Part shown: piece after piece, positions 1-7,460 of the stretch
Position numbering within the stretch: position 1 is the first letter of the stretch
Layout of the letters: each line of letters starts with the position of its first letter
NCBI GenBank assembly: GCA_031428975.1
Contig: JANOYR010000302.1
Span: 1 to 24,263 of the forward strand
Origin: JAAFIP01 sp031428975
GTDB taxonomy: Bacteria > Pseudomonadota > Gammaproteobacteria > Burkholderiales > Burkholderiaceae_C
Direction: 5' to 3'
DNA: 24,263 bases
Position numbers and translations under genes: made by a program
The notes under the pieces: model-generated
The model's database searches: none
Told to the model about the DNA's origin: nothing
The model's input: the letters and a program-made list of their open reading frames with translations, nothing else

Positions 1-981
1 AAAATGGGCAATCCGAACATCAAGCGCGTGGCCAGTGCGGTGCGCACGCTCGATGACTTGCCAATAGTAGCGGTAACTTGCGCGGTCATGCAATGCACCG
101 CCGTGGCTAATAGGCGCCCACTGCGCCGTTTGTGCGGCATCAAGAATAGTGCAGGCGCTGTCAATTTCAGCGTCCGTTGGGGCAAAAGCGGCCAATATCG
201 GACGGATTTGGCTAGGATGGATGCTCCACATGCGGGTGTAGCCCAACTCACGGCTGGCGCGGGTAGCGGCCGCTTGCATTTTGGCTGCATCAGCAAATTC
301 AGTTACTACGCCATGGGCGGGCACTTTGCCGTGGGCATGGCAGGCCGAGGCGATTTCCAGCTTGGCACGGACCACCAGCGGATGCTCAAACTGGCCTTGC
401 GATGTCATGGCCTGCGCTGGAATAGCCCCTCCGTGGGCCGATACAAAATCCATCAATCCAAAGCTCAAGCTCTGCACCGCTGGGTGTGCCGCAATGTCAA
501 AAGCGCGGTGTACCGCAGCGGGCGACTCTATCAAAACTTGTAGCGGTATATGACGGCCTGACGGTGACATTGCCACTTTTATTGCAATATCTACATCTTG
601 CGGTGACTCTACCTTGGGCAGCATAATGTGGCACAGCGCATTGCCCGCTTTGCCCACAATAATGGCCATATCTTGCGCAAAATGCGGATGGTCTACGGGG
701 TGTACCCGCACCGCCACACGGGCTTTGCCGCCAGATGCCAGCACGGCCGCATTGGCCATTTCAGCCACCATATGCGCATGCTCAGACTCGCCACCCACAG
801 GCGCTCCGTCTTCGCAGTCCAGCGTCACGTCGAATACGCATGCGCCAAACTCCTCTTGCATGTCGGCCTGCAAAGCCAGCGACTTGCGCATTCGCAGCTC
901 TACACCACTGTAGTGGTCACAAACCGGCAACACCACCGCGCCCGCTTGGGCGCTTAGTAAGATGTCTCTGGCTTGGACCAT
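1..981 (-). CDS. HpcH/HpaI aldolase / citrate lyase beta-like CoA-ester lyase (3' end outside window)
   Basis: Reading the minus strand from the ATG at 981 gives 327 codons with no stop, so only the extreme C-terminus is missing; relatives are about 325-345 residues. Family features visible in the translation are the N-terminal VLPVCDHYSG segment (about 17-26), LDCEDG (55-60), IESPAA with Glu152, and LMDF with Asp178. These two acids match the Mg-binding acids of CitE and malyl-CoA lyases. Such TIM-barrel enzymes cleave or form 3-hydroxyacyl-CoA esters (malyl-, citramalyl- or beta-methylmalyl-CoA); the actual substrate is not readable here. The gene starts 14 bp after the mdh stop on the same strand, so it is probably cotranscribed with mdh. 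That fits malate- or glyoxylate-linked metabolism, which is inference. No strong ribosome-binding site precedes the ATG. The plus-strand open frames over this stretch are antisense shadows. Confidence 0.88.
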   Translation of the reverse strand, partial: MVQARDILLSAQAGAVVLPVCDHYSGVELRMRKSLALQADMQEEFGACVFDVTLDCEDGAPVGGESEHAHMVAEMANAAVLASGGKARVAVRVHPVDHPHFAQDMAIIVGKAGNALCHIMLPKVESPQDVDIAIKVAMSPSGRHIPLQVLIESPAAVHRAFDIAAHPAVQSLSFGLMDFVSAHGGAIPAQAMTSQGQFEHPLVVRAKLEIASACHAHGKVPAHGVVTEFADAAKMQAAATRASRELGYTRMWSIHPSQIRPILAAFAPTDAEIDSACTILDAAQTAQWAPISHGGALHDRASYRYYWQVIERAHRTGHALDVRIAHF

Positions 982-995
982 GGCAGCGTAAAGGT

Positions 996-1982
996 TTACA
1001 GCAAATGCTTCACGCCGTCTTGCTCGCCTTGCAGTTCTGCCAAGGTTTTGTTGATGCAGGTCTGGCTAAACGCGTCAATGGCCAAGCCCTCAACGAGTTT
1101 GTATTCGCCGCCTTCGCACGTCACCGGAAAACCAAACATCACATCTTGTGGAATGCCGTATTGGCCGTCCGATGGAATGCCCATAGTGACCCATTTGCCA
1201 TTGGTGCCCAGCGCCCAATCGCGCATATGGTCAATAGCCGCATTGGCCGCTGACGCAGCACTAGAGAGCCCACGTGCTTCAATAATGGCAGCACCGCGCT
1301 TGCCCACGGTGGGCAAAAAGGTGTTGGCATTCCACTCTTGGTCGTTGATCATGGCGGCAACGCTCTCGCCGTTGATGGTGGCAAAACGGTAGTCGGCGTA
1401 CATGGTGGGCGAATGGTTGCCCCAAACGGTGAGTTTTTCAATGTCGGCCACGGCTTTGCCGGTTTTGGCAGCGATTTGGCTGGCCGCGCGGTTGTGGTCT
1501 AAACGCAGCATGGCGGTGAAGTTTTTGCGCGGCAGATCGGGGGCGCTCTTCATGGCAATGTAGGCATTGGTGTTTGCTGGATTACCCACCACCAAAACTT
1601 TCACATTGCGGCTGGCCACGGCATTCAAAGCCTTGCCTTGTGCAGTGAAAATAGCGCCATTGACCGCCAGCAATTCGGCACGCTCCATGCCCGGGCCGCG
1701 TGGGCGCGAGCCGACCAGCAAAGCGTAGTCAGCATCTTTGAACGCAGTCATCGGGTCACCATGTGCGGTCATTTCCACCAGCAGGGGGAATGCGCAGTCA
1801 TCGAGCTCCATCATCACGCCCTTGAGCGCTTTTTGAGGGCCTTCTACTGGCACTTCGAGCAACTGCAAAATCACAGGCTGGTCTTTGCCCAGCATTTCGC
1901 CACTGGCGATACGAAACAACAGGGCGTATCCGATTTGACCAGCAGCGCCAGTAACGGCGACGCGAACAGGTTTTTTGCTCAT
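996..1982 (-). CDS. mdh: Malate dehydrogenase (NAD-dependent)
   Basis: This 328-residue cytosolic enzyme interconverts malate and oxaloacetate in the TCA cycle. The N-terminal nucleotide-binding motif TGAAGQIGY lies at 11-19. The substrate-binding arginine loop GSRPRGPGMER is at 91-101. The catalytic pair is Asp163 in LRLDHNRA and His190 in WGNHSPTMY. The length is typical of the proteobacterial 328-residue class, which resembles cytosolic eukaryotic Mdh. The frame stays open 25 codons further upstream, but the ATG at 1982 is chosen because GGAG lies 5 nt before it and MSKKPVRVAVTGAAG is the canonical N-terminus. The gene is divergent from the GntR regulator and is followed by the CoA-ester lyase. 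The palindrome between mdh and gntR may control it. Confidence 0.97.
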   Translation of the reverse strand: MSKKPVRVAVTGAAGQIGYALLFRIASGEMLGKDQPVILQLLEVPVEGPQKALKGVMMELDDCAFPLLVEMTAHGDPMTAFKDADYALLVGSRPRGPGMERAELLAVNGAIFTAQGKALNAVASRNVKVLVVGNPANTNAYIAMKSAPDLPRKNFTAMLRLDHNRAASQIAAKTGKAVADIEKLTVWGNHSPTMYADYRFATINGESVAAMINDQEWNANTFLPTVGKRGAAIIEARGLSSAASAANAAIDHMRDWALGTNGKWVTMGIPSDGQYGIPQDVMFGFPVTCEGGEYKLVEGLAIDAFSQTCINKTLAELQGEQDGVKHLL

Positions 1983-2090
1983 AAAAACTCCGACCGAGAT
2001 GTGTTGATAAGGATGGTGGCGAAACTGGCGCATTACCCAACTGCAATTCACGCCCATTTACAACCTAGAGTTTACCCTCAAAACCGCCTA

Positions 2091-2120
2091 TTTAGCCGAC
2101 TGTCTTATGTCTTATATAAG
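2091..2120 (+). promoter_or_regulatory. Candidate sigma-70 promoter of the gntR regulator
   Basis: A TATAAG box at 2115-2120 (five of six positions match TATAAT) lies 18 nt after a weak TTTAGC at 2091-2096. A second possible -10, TATGAT, is at 2122-2127, but that would make the transcript almost leaderless. The -10 box is embedded in a perfect palindrome. Found by eye only. Confidence 0.35.
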
Positions 2121-2121
2121 A
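2102..2121. promoter_or_regulatory. Candidate operator: perfect palindrome plus tandem half-site between mdh and gntR
   Basis: TCTTATATAAGA at 2110-2121 equals its own reverse complement over 12 bp. Just before it the heptamer GTCTTAT occurs twice in tandem (2102-2108 and 2109-2115), so three copies of the CTTAT half-site are present. GntR-family dimers bind short palindromes of this kind, often next to their own gene. The site overlaps the likely -10 of gntR and lies in the shared upstream region of divergent mdh. Which protein binds is inferred. Confidence 0.5.
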
Positions 2122-2133
2122 TATGATTGGCGC

Positions 2134-2871
2134 ATGTCTGCTTTACCGATTGCGTTTTCGCCACTTTACAGCCAAATCAAAGCCCTGATCTTGCAAAGCA
2201 TGCAGTCGGCGGAGTGGAAACCGGGCGAAGCCATCCCCTCAGAGATGGAACTAGCGGCCCGCTACCGCGTGAGCCAAGGCACGGTGCGCAAAGCCATTGA
2301 CGAACTAGCATTTGAAAACTTGGTGGTGCGCCGCCAAGGTAAAGGTACTTTTGTTGCCACCCACACCGAACAGCAAGTCCAATACCGTTTTTTGCGTCTT
2401 GTGCCCGACGAGGGCGATGTGCAAACCGAAGGGCCTGCGGCGAGGCGTATTGTGGACTGCCGCAAGGTACGCGCCAGCGCCGATGTGGCACGCGCCCTGG
2501 ATCTGCGCACGGGCGATGCCGTGTTGCAATTGCGTCGCGTGCTCAGTTTGGCGGGTAAGCCCACCATTGTGGAAGACATTTGGCTACCCGGGGGACCATT
2601 TAAGGGCCTCACAGCCGAGCGCCTCGCCGCAGACACCGGCCCTATGTACGCCATGTTTGAAACCGAGTTCGGCGTGCGCATGGTTCGTGCTGAAGAGAAA
2701 ATTCGAGCAATGTCAGCGTCAAATGGTCTTGAGGCGCTCTTAAATGTAGAGCACGGCACACCGCTCCTGAGCGTGGAGCGCATCGCCTACACCTACCAAA
2801 ACGTCCCTATGGAGCTGCGTCGCGGCAGTTATTGCACCCAAACGCACCATTACCGCAACGAATTGGGATAA
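2134..2871 (+). CDS. GntR-family transcriptional regulator, HutC subfamily (UTRA domain)
   Basis: This 245-residue regulator has an N-terminal winged helix (about 8-75) with the typical GntR pattern: PLYSQIKALIL, PGEAIPSEMELAARYRVSQGTVRKAI and RRQGKGTFV. A C-terminal UTRA-type ligand-binding domain follows (about 90-235). It is expected to be a cytoplasmic DNA-binding repressor or activator responding to a small metabolite. Its position between divergent mdh and the sdh-gltA operon suggests control of TCA-cycle genes, which is inference. The ATG at 2134 is chosen because the family N-terminus begins there. An upstream in-frame ATG at 2107 would place the palindrome inside the coding sequence. 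No clear ribosome-binding site was seen. The ligand is unknown. Confidence 0.9.
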   Translation: MSALPIAFSPLYSQIKALILQSMQSAEWKPGEAIPSEMELAARYRVSQGTVRKAIDELAFENLVVRRQGKGTFVATHTEQQVQYRFLRLVPDEGDVQTEGPAARRIVDCRKVRASADVARALDLRTGDAVLQLRRVLSLAGKPTIVEDIWLPGGPFKGLTAERLAADTGPMYAMFETEFGVRMVRAEEKIRAMSASNGLEALLNVEHGTPLLSVERIAYTYQNVPMELRRGSYCTQTHHYRNELG

Positions 2872-2908
2872 TAATTTATACTTACATTTTTTTAATCTGG
2901 AGCACACC

Positions 2909-3598
2909 ATGAAGCAATACAGCGCAGAGTTTTTAGGCACGTTTTGGCTTGTTTTGGGCGGTTGCGGCAGTGCGGTGCTCGCGGCGGCTTTTCTAATGGT
3001 CGGCATTGGTTTGCACGGCGTGTCGCTGGCATTTGGCTTAACTGTCTTGACCATGGCTTTTGCCATTGGGCATATCTCAGGTTGCCATCTGAACCCTGCC
3101 GTGTCGATTGGCCTGTGGGCGGGTGGGCGTTTTCCTGCGAACAAACTCTTGCCCTACATAGGCGCACAGGTACTAGGCGGAATTGCTGCGGGCGCTGTTT
3201 TGTACACCATTGCCAGCGGTGCGCCAGGCTTTGATGTGTCCAAGGGTTTTGCCTCGAATGGCTACGGTGCGCATTCGCCAGGCGGCTATTCGCTGTTGGC
3301 AGCCTCGGTAACTGAAGTGGTGATGACTATGTTCTTTTTGCTGGTGATCTTGGGCGCTACCGATAAGCGTGCGCCAGCAGGTTTTGCACCCATTGCCATC
3401 GGCTTGGCACTGACCTTGATCCACCTCATCAGCATTCCCGTCACCAACACCTCAGTGAATCCAGCGCGTAGCACTGGAGTAGCCCTGTTTGTAGGTGGAT
3501 GGGCGGTTGAGCAACTGTGGCTTTTTTGGATAGCACCTATTTTTGGTGCAATTTTGGGTGCGGTCACGTATAAATTCATTGCCAACGAAGACAAATAG
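2909..3598 (+). CDS. aqpZ: Aquaporin Z, water channel
   Basis: This 229-residue inner-membrane protein has six hydrophobic segments and the two signature half-helices: HLNPAVS with NPA at 62-64, and SVNPARS with NPA at 184-186. The selectivity-filter residues expected of a water-specific aquaporin appear present: Phe42, His172, Thr181 and Arg187. The length matches AqpZ (about 230). GGAG lies 7 nt before the ATG. The gene follows gntR by 37 bp on the same strand, so it may be read from the gntR promoter. A weak hairpin with a T-run follows it, ahead of sdhC. An aquaporin has no evident metabolic link to the surrounding TCA genes. Confidence 0.95.
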   Translation: MKQYSAEFLGTFWLVLGGCGSAVLAAAFLMVGIGLHGVSLAFGLTVLTMAFAIGHISGCHLNPAVSIGLWAGGRFPANKLLPYIGAQVLGGIAAGAVLYTIASGAPGFDVSKGFASNGYGAHSPGGYSLLAASVTEVVMTMFFLLVILGATDKRAPAGFAPIAIGLALTLIHLISIPVTNTSVNPARSTGVALFVGGWAVEQLWLFWIAPIFGAILGAVTYKFIANEDK

Positions 3599-3620
3599 CG
3601 CGAACCAACCCACAAGACCT

Positions 3621-3641
3621 ACCAGTGACCTTGGTTTTTTT
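3621..3641 (+). terminator. Weak candidate rho-independent terminator after aqpZ
   Basis: A short stem ACCAG/TTGGT (4 bp plus a possible G-T pair) around a small loop is followed by a run of seven T. The stem is short for a terminator. If functional, it separates aqpZ from the sdh operon. Confidence 0.35.
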
Positions 3642-3758
3642 CGCCGTGTAAGCTTTGGACTTGCTGCATTGCAATAGAATTAGCGTTAACCCGCATTTTC
3701 GGGCCACTGGCAGAGTTACCCAGCAGTTACCAAATAACAAACTTCAGGCACCATCTCC
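3642..3758 (+). promoter_or_regulatory. Leader and probable promoter region of the sdhCDAB-sdhE-gltA operon
   Basis: This 117-bp stretch holds no gene and lies before the first sdh cistron. TTGGAC at 3655-3660 and TAGAAT at 3675-3680 resemble -35 and -10 boxes, but their 14-nt spacing is too short, so no exact promoter is called. A small hairpin CCCG/CGGG lies at 3690-3703. The palindrome seen upstream of gntR does not recur here. Confidence 0.35.
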
Positions 3759-4199
3759 ATGAGCGACCTAGCTACAACTCCCACGAAACGCCCCGAGTTT
3801 CGCAACATTAACGCATTCAAAGACCTCCCCAACTACCGCCTGCCTTTGGCCGGCTTGGTGTCGATCTTGCACCGTATCAGCGGTGTCATTATGTTTGTCC
3901 TGATGCCCTTCATCATTTGGATGTTTGACAAATCGATTTCCTCAGAAATTTCCTATGCCAAATTTCGCGCCGCATTCAATGTGGGCATGCTGGGCTTGCC
4001 CGGATTTATGTGGAAACTGGTTGCATTGGCCTTGGTTTGGGCATTTTTGCACCATCTGATTGCTGGCCTGCGCCATCTTTGGATGGACGCTCGCCACGCC
4101 GTGAGCAAAGAATTTGGCAAAAGCTCAGCTGTAGTGACCTTGATACTCAGCCTCTCACTTACCGCCATTTTGGGCGCTAAAGTTTTCAGCCTCTACTAA
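3759..4199 (+). CDS. sdhC: Succinate dehydrogenase cytochrome b556 subunit
   Basis: This 146-residue membrane anchor of complex II has three hydrophobic helices. The SILHRISG motif contains Ser35 and Arg39, which correspond to quinone-site residues in E. coli SdhC. HLIAGLRHLWMD contains His99, matching the axial haem b ligand. With SdhD it binds ubiquinone and anchors SdhAB to the inner face of the membrane. It is the first gene of a six-gene run, with sdhD starting 24 bp after its stop. The N-terminus (about 1-28) is hydrophilic and slightly longer than in E. coli. Confidence 0.96.
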   Translation: MSDLATTPTKRPEFRNINAFKDLPNYRLPLAGLVSILHRISGVIMFVLMPFIIWMFDKSISSEISYAKFRAAFNVGMLGLPGFMWKLVALALVWAFLHHLIAGLRHLWMDARHAVSKEFGKSSAVVTLILSLSLTAILGAKVFSLY

Positions 4200-4223
4200 T
4201 TAAGAACAACAAGGAATACAAAA

Positions 4224-4589
4224 ATGGCAGTTAATTACGGATCAAAACGCATCGTTGTCGGCGCACACTACGGCTTGCGCGACTGGCTCAGCCAGCGCAT
4301 CACCGCTGCGCTTATGGCGCTCTACACTTTTATTTTGCTGGGTCAAGTGCTGTTCATGCGCGGCGCAGTCACTTACGAAAAATGGGCGGGTATTTTTGCC
4401 AGCCAGTGGATGAAGACCTTCACATTCGTCATCATCTTGGCTTTGCTGTACCACGTCTGGGTGGGCATGCGTGATATTTTCATGGATTACATCAAGCCGC
4501 TGGCATTGCGCCTTGGCCTACAGGTGGCCGCTATCGTGTGGCTCGTAGGCTGCGCAGGTTGGGCCATTCAAGTGCTGTGGCGCTTGTGA
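4224..4589 (+). CDS. sdhD: Succinate dehydrogenase membrane anchor subunit
   Basis: This is a 121-residue, three-helix inner-membrane subunit of complex II. The segment GMRDIFMDYIKPLALRL (about 81-97) matches the conserved E. coli region in which the Asp-Tyr pair (here Asp88-Tyr89) contributes to the ubiquinone site. His77 lies in the second hydrophobic helix. AAGGAA precedes the ATG at good spacing. sdhA follows 30 bp downstream. Confidence 0.95.
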   Translation: MAVNYGSKRIVVGAHYGLRDWLSQRITAALMALYTFILLGQVLFMRGAVTYEKWAGIFASQWMKTFTFVIILALLYHVWVGMRDIFMDYIKPLALRLGLQVAAIVWLVGCAGWAIQVLWRL

Positions 4590-4619
4590 TTAGAAATTTA
4601 AAATTTGAGCAACACGAAC

Positions 4620-6407
4620 ATGGCAACTATTTCTAAACGTAAATTCGACGTAGTCATCGTCGGCGCAGGCGGCTCTGGCATGCGCGCATCATTGCAGCTG
4701 GCGCGGGCCGGCCTGAACGTAGCGGTGCTGACCAAAGTATTTCCCACCCGTAGCCACACCGTAGCAGCACAAGGCGGCATTGGTGCGTCGCTGGCCAATA
4801 TGTCTGATGACAACTGGCATTACCACTTTTATGACACCGTCAAAGGTTCTGACTGGCTGGGCGACCAAGACGCGATTGAATTCATGTGCCGTGAAGCGCC
4901 CAAAGTGGTCTATGACCTGGAGCACATGGGCATGCCTTTTGACCGCAACCCTGACGGCACGATTTACCAACGCCCTTTTGGCGGCCACACGTCGAACTAT
5001 GGCGAAAAATCGGTGCAACGCGCCTGCGCCGCAGCCGACCGCACTGGCCACGCCATGCTGCACACGCTGTACCAACAAAATCTGAAAGCCAAAACCACAT
5101 TCTTCGTGGAGTGGATGGCGCAAGACCTCATCATGGATGCCGATGGCGACTGCGTGGGCGTAACCGCCATTGAAATGGAAACTGGCGAAACGCATATTTT
5201 TGAAGGCAAAACCACGCTCTTGGCTACAGGCGGCGCAGGCCGTATTTTTGCAGCCTCTACTAATGCCTTTATCAACACTGGCGACGGCTTGGGTATGGCG
5301 GCTCGCGCCAAGCTGGCGCTGGAAGACATGGAGTTTTGGCAGTTTCATCCCACCGGCGTAGCGGGCGCGGGCGTGTTGCTCACCGAAGGCTGCCGTGGCG
5401 AAGGTGCTATTTTGATCAACAGCAATGGCGAGCGCTTCATGGAGCGCTATGCGCCCACCCTGAAAGACTTAGCTCCACGCGATTTTGTCTCGCGCTGTAT
5501 GGACCAAGAGATCAAAGAAGGCCGTGGCTGCGGCCCTAACAAAGACTATGTGTTACTCAAGTTAGACCATCTTGGCGCTGACACTGTGCACAAGCGCTTG
5601 CCCTCGGTGTATGAGATTGGCATCAACTTTGCTAATGTGGACGTGACCAAAGAGCCAATTCCAGTAGTGCCCACTATCCATTACCAAATGGGCGGCATTC
5701 CTACCAATATCAATGGCCAAGTCGTCACGCAGAAAAACGGCGTTGACAACGCGGTCGTCAACGGCTTGTATGCCGTGGGCGAATGTTCTTGCGTAAGTGT
5801 GCACGGTGCAAACCGTTTGGGCACTAATTCTTTGCTCGACTTGTTGGTGTTTGGCCGCGCGGCTGGCAACCATATTGTGGAGTTCCACAACAAAAACAAA
5901 ACCCATAAGGCCTTGCCTGCTGATGCTGCGGATTTGACTGTGTCGCGCCTAGCCCGCCTTGACGGCGCCAAAGACGGCGAGTACGCCCAAGTAGTGGCCA
6001 ACGACATCCGCGCTGCCATGCAGCTGCACGCAGGCGTGTTCCGCACACAGGCCAGTATGAACGAAGGCGTCAAGAAAATCGCCGACCTGCGCGAGCGCGT
6101 CAACGCCATTGGCCTCAAAGACAATTCCAAAATCTTCAACACCGCACGTATTGAGGCCTTGGAAGTAGACAACTTGATTGAATGCGCTCAGGCAACCATA
6201 GTGTCCGCCGCAGCCCGCACCGAAAGCCGTGGTGCACACTCGGTAGCCGACTACGACGACACGGCAGAGTTCCCCAACGGACGCAACGACAAAGAGTGGC
6301 ACAAGCACACGCTTTGGTACAAAGACAACAACACTTTGAGCTACAAAGCCGTGCAGATGAAACCACTGACGGTGGAATCTGTGCCTCTTAAAACGCGCAC
6401 TTTCTAA
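4620..6407 (+). CDS. sdhA: Succinate dehydrogenase flavoprotein subunit
   Basis: This 595-residue subunit oxidises succinate to fumarate on the cytoplasmic face of complex II. The FAD-binding motif VVIVGAGGSGMRAS is at 11-24. His46 in SHTVAAQGG is the expected covalent flavin attachment. His243 in FHPTG and Arg287 in APRDFVSR match catalytic residues of E. coli SdhA (His242, Arg286). HYQMGGIPTN and RLGTNSLLDLLVFGRAAG are also present. The ATG at 4620 is preferred over a TTG five codons upstream, because MATISKRKFDVVIVG is the usual N-terminus; a weak GAG lies about 10 nt before it. The gene is intact and full length. Confidence 0.98.
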   Translation: MATISKRKFDVVIVGAGGSGMRASLQLARAGLNVAVLTKVFPTRSHTVAAQGGIGASLANMSDDNWHYHFYDTVKGSDWLGDQDAIEFMCREAPKVVYDLEHMGMPFDRNPDGTIYQRPFGGHTSNYGEKSVQRACAAADRTGHAMLHTLYQQNLKAKTTFFVEWMAQDLIMDADGDCVGVTAIEMETGETHIFEGKTTLLATGGAGRIFAASTNAFINTGDGLGMAARAKLALEDMEFWQFHPTGVAGAGVLLTEGCRGEGAILINSNGERFMERYAPTLKDLAPRDFVSRCMDQEIKEGRGCGPNKDYVLLKLDHLGADTVHKRLPSVYEIGINFANVDVTKEPIPVVPTIHYQMGGIPTNINGQVVTQKNGVDNAVVNGLYAVGECSCVSVHGANRLGTNSLLDLLVFGRAAGNHIVEFHNKNKTHKALPADAADLTVSRLARLDGAKDGEYAQVVANDIRAAMQLHAGVFRTQASMNEGVKKIADLRERVNAIGLKDNSKIFNTARIEALEVDNLIECAQATIVSAAARTESRGAHSVADYDDTAEFPNGRNDKEWHKHTLWYKDNNTLSYKAVQMKPLTVESVPLKTRTF

Positions 6408-6423
6408 GCGTTAGGAAAACAAA

Positions 6424-7128
6424 ATGGAAACACGCACCTTCAAAATTTACCGCTACAACCCCGACGCGGATGCCAAGCCTTATATGCAAACCGTCAAAGT
6501 AGAGCTCGACGGCACAGAGCGCATGCTGCTTGATGTGTTAATGAAACTCAAAGAGCAAGACCCGTCAATTAGCTTTCGCCGCAGCTGCCGCGAGGGTGTT
6601 TGCGGGTCCGATGCCATGAACATCAATGGCAAAAATGGCTTGGCCTGCTTGACCAATATGCGCACCCTCAAAGGCGACATCACGCTCAAGCCTCTGCCTG
6701 GCCTGCCCGTGATCCGCGATTTGATTGTGGACATGACACAGTTCTTTAAACAATACAACTCCATCAAGCCTTACTTGATGAACGACACTGTGCCGCCCGA
6801 AAAAGAGCGTTTGCAGTCGCCTGTAGAGCGCGAAGAGCTCGATGGCTTGTACGAGTGCATCCTTTGCGCGTCATGCTCGACCAGCTGCCCCAGCTTTTGG
6901 TGGAATCCCGACAAGTTCGTAGGACCTGCTGGCCTCTTGCAAGCCTACCGTTTCATTGCCGACAGCCGTGACGAAGGTACAGCCGAGCGCCTAGACAATC
7001 TAGAAGATCCTTATCGCCTGTTTCGCTGCCATACCATCATGAATTGTGTGGATGTTTGCCCTAAAGGGCTAAACCCGACCAAGGCAATTGGCAAAATCAA
7101 AGAAATGATGGTGCTACGCGCAGTCTGA
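6424..7128 (+). CDS. sdhB: Succinate dehydrogenase iron-sulfur subunit
   Basis: This 234-residue subunit carries electrons from FAD to ubiquinone. The [2Fe-2S] ligands are visible in SCREGVCGSD and NGLAC (Cys55, Cys60, Asp63, Cys75). The C-terminal ferredoxin-like domain holds CILCASCSTSCP (Cys145, 148, 151, 155) and CHTIMNCVDVCPKG (Cys202, 208, 212) for the [4Fe-4S] and [3Fe-4S] clusters. The TGA stop overlaps the ATG of sdhE by one base, so translation of the two is likely coupled. Confidence 0.98.
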   Translation: METRTFKIYRYNPDADAKPYMQTVKVELDGTERMLLDVLMKLKEQDPSISFRRSCREGVCGSDAMNINGKNGLACLTNMRTLKGDITLKPLPGLPVIRDLIVDMTQFFKQYNSIKPYLMNDTVPPEKERLQSPVEREELDGLYECILCASCSTSCPSFWWNPDKFVGPAGLLQAYRFIADSRDEGTAERLDNLEDPYRLFRCHTIMNCVDVCPKGLNPTKAIGKIKEMMVLRAV

Positions 7129-7448
7129 TGCAAGAGAACTTGTTGGTTGCAACGCTGGACAGCGAGGCTGCACTGGACGACAAGCTCTGTATACGGGCAC
7201 TGTCTAAGTTGCGCTGGCGTTCGCGTCGTGGTCTGCTTGAAAATGATCTCTTCATTGAGCGGTTTTTCAACCGGTATGAAAACCAGTTAACCGTCAGGCA
7301 GGCGAATAGTTTGAATGCTTTAATGGATTTGTCGGACAACGATTTACTTGATGCGCACTTGGGTCGCAAAAGCTTGCAAAATATTCGCGCCGACTTAGAC
7401 ACACCCGATGTGCGACAGATTTTGAAAATGTTAATGGAAAAAAGTTGA
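7128..7448 (+). CDS. sdhE: Succinate dehydrogenase assembly factor SdhE (FAD insertion factor)
   Basis: This 106-residue cytoplasmic helical protein promotes covalent flavin attachment to SdhA. The family motif RGxxE appears as RGLLE (34-38) within RWRSRRGLLENDLFIERFF. It overlaps the sdhB stop in the arrangement TGATG and ends 12 bp before gltA. The family (DUF339, formerly YgfY) is usually 80-100 residues; the extra length here is N-terminal. Confidence 0.94.
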   Translation: MQENLLVATLDSEAALDDKLCIRALSKLRWRSRRGLLENDLFIERFFNRYENQLTVRQANSLNALMDLSDNDLLDAHLGRKSLQNIRADLDTPDVRQILKMLMEKS

Positions 7449-7460
7449 AGGAAACCCGCA

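Noticed and set aside
4..957. Several plus-strand open frames at the left edge
   Set aside because: They are antisense to a continuous 327-codon minus-strand frame with clear CitE-family motifs.
1983..2057. N-terminal extension of Mdh by 25 codons
   Set aside because: The ribosome-binding site and the family N-terminus support the ATG at 1982.
1638..2126. 162-codon plus-strand frame opposite mdh
   Set aside because: Antisense to the conserved mdh coding sequence with no recognisable motif.
4605..4619. TTG start for sdhA five codons upstream
   Set aside because: The ATG at 4620 gives the usual N-terminus; the TTG codon has no ribosome-binding site.
4689..5348. 219-codon minus-strand frame opposite sdhA
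   Set aside because: A long shadow of sdhA codon usage; low-complexity, no motif, no start signal.
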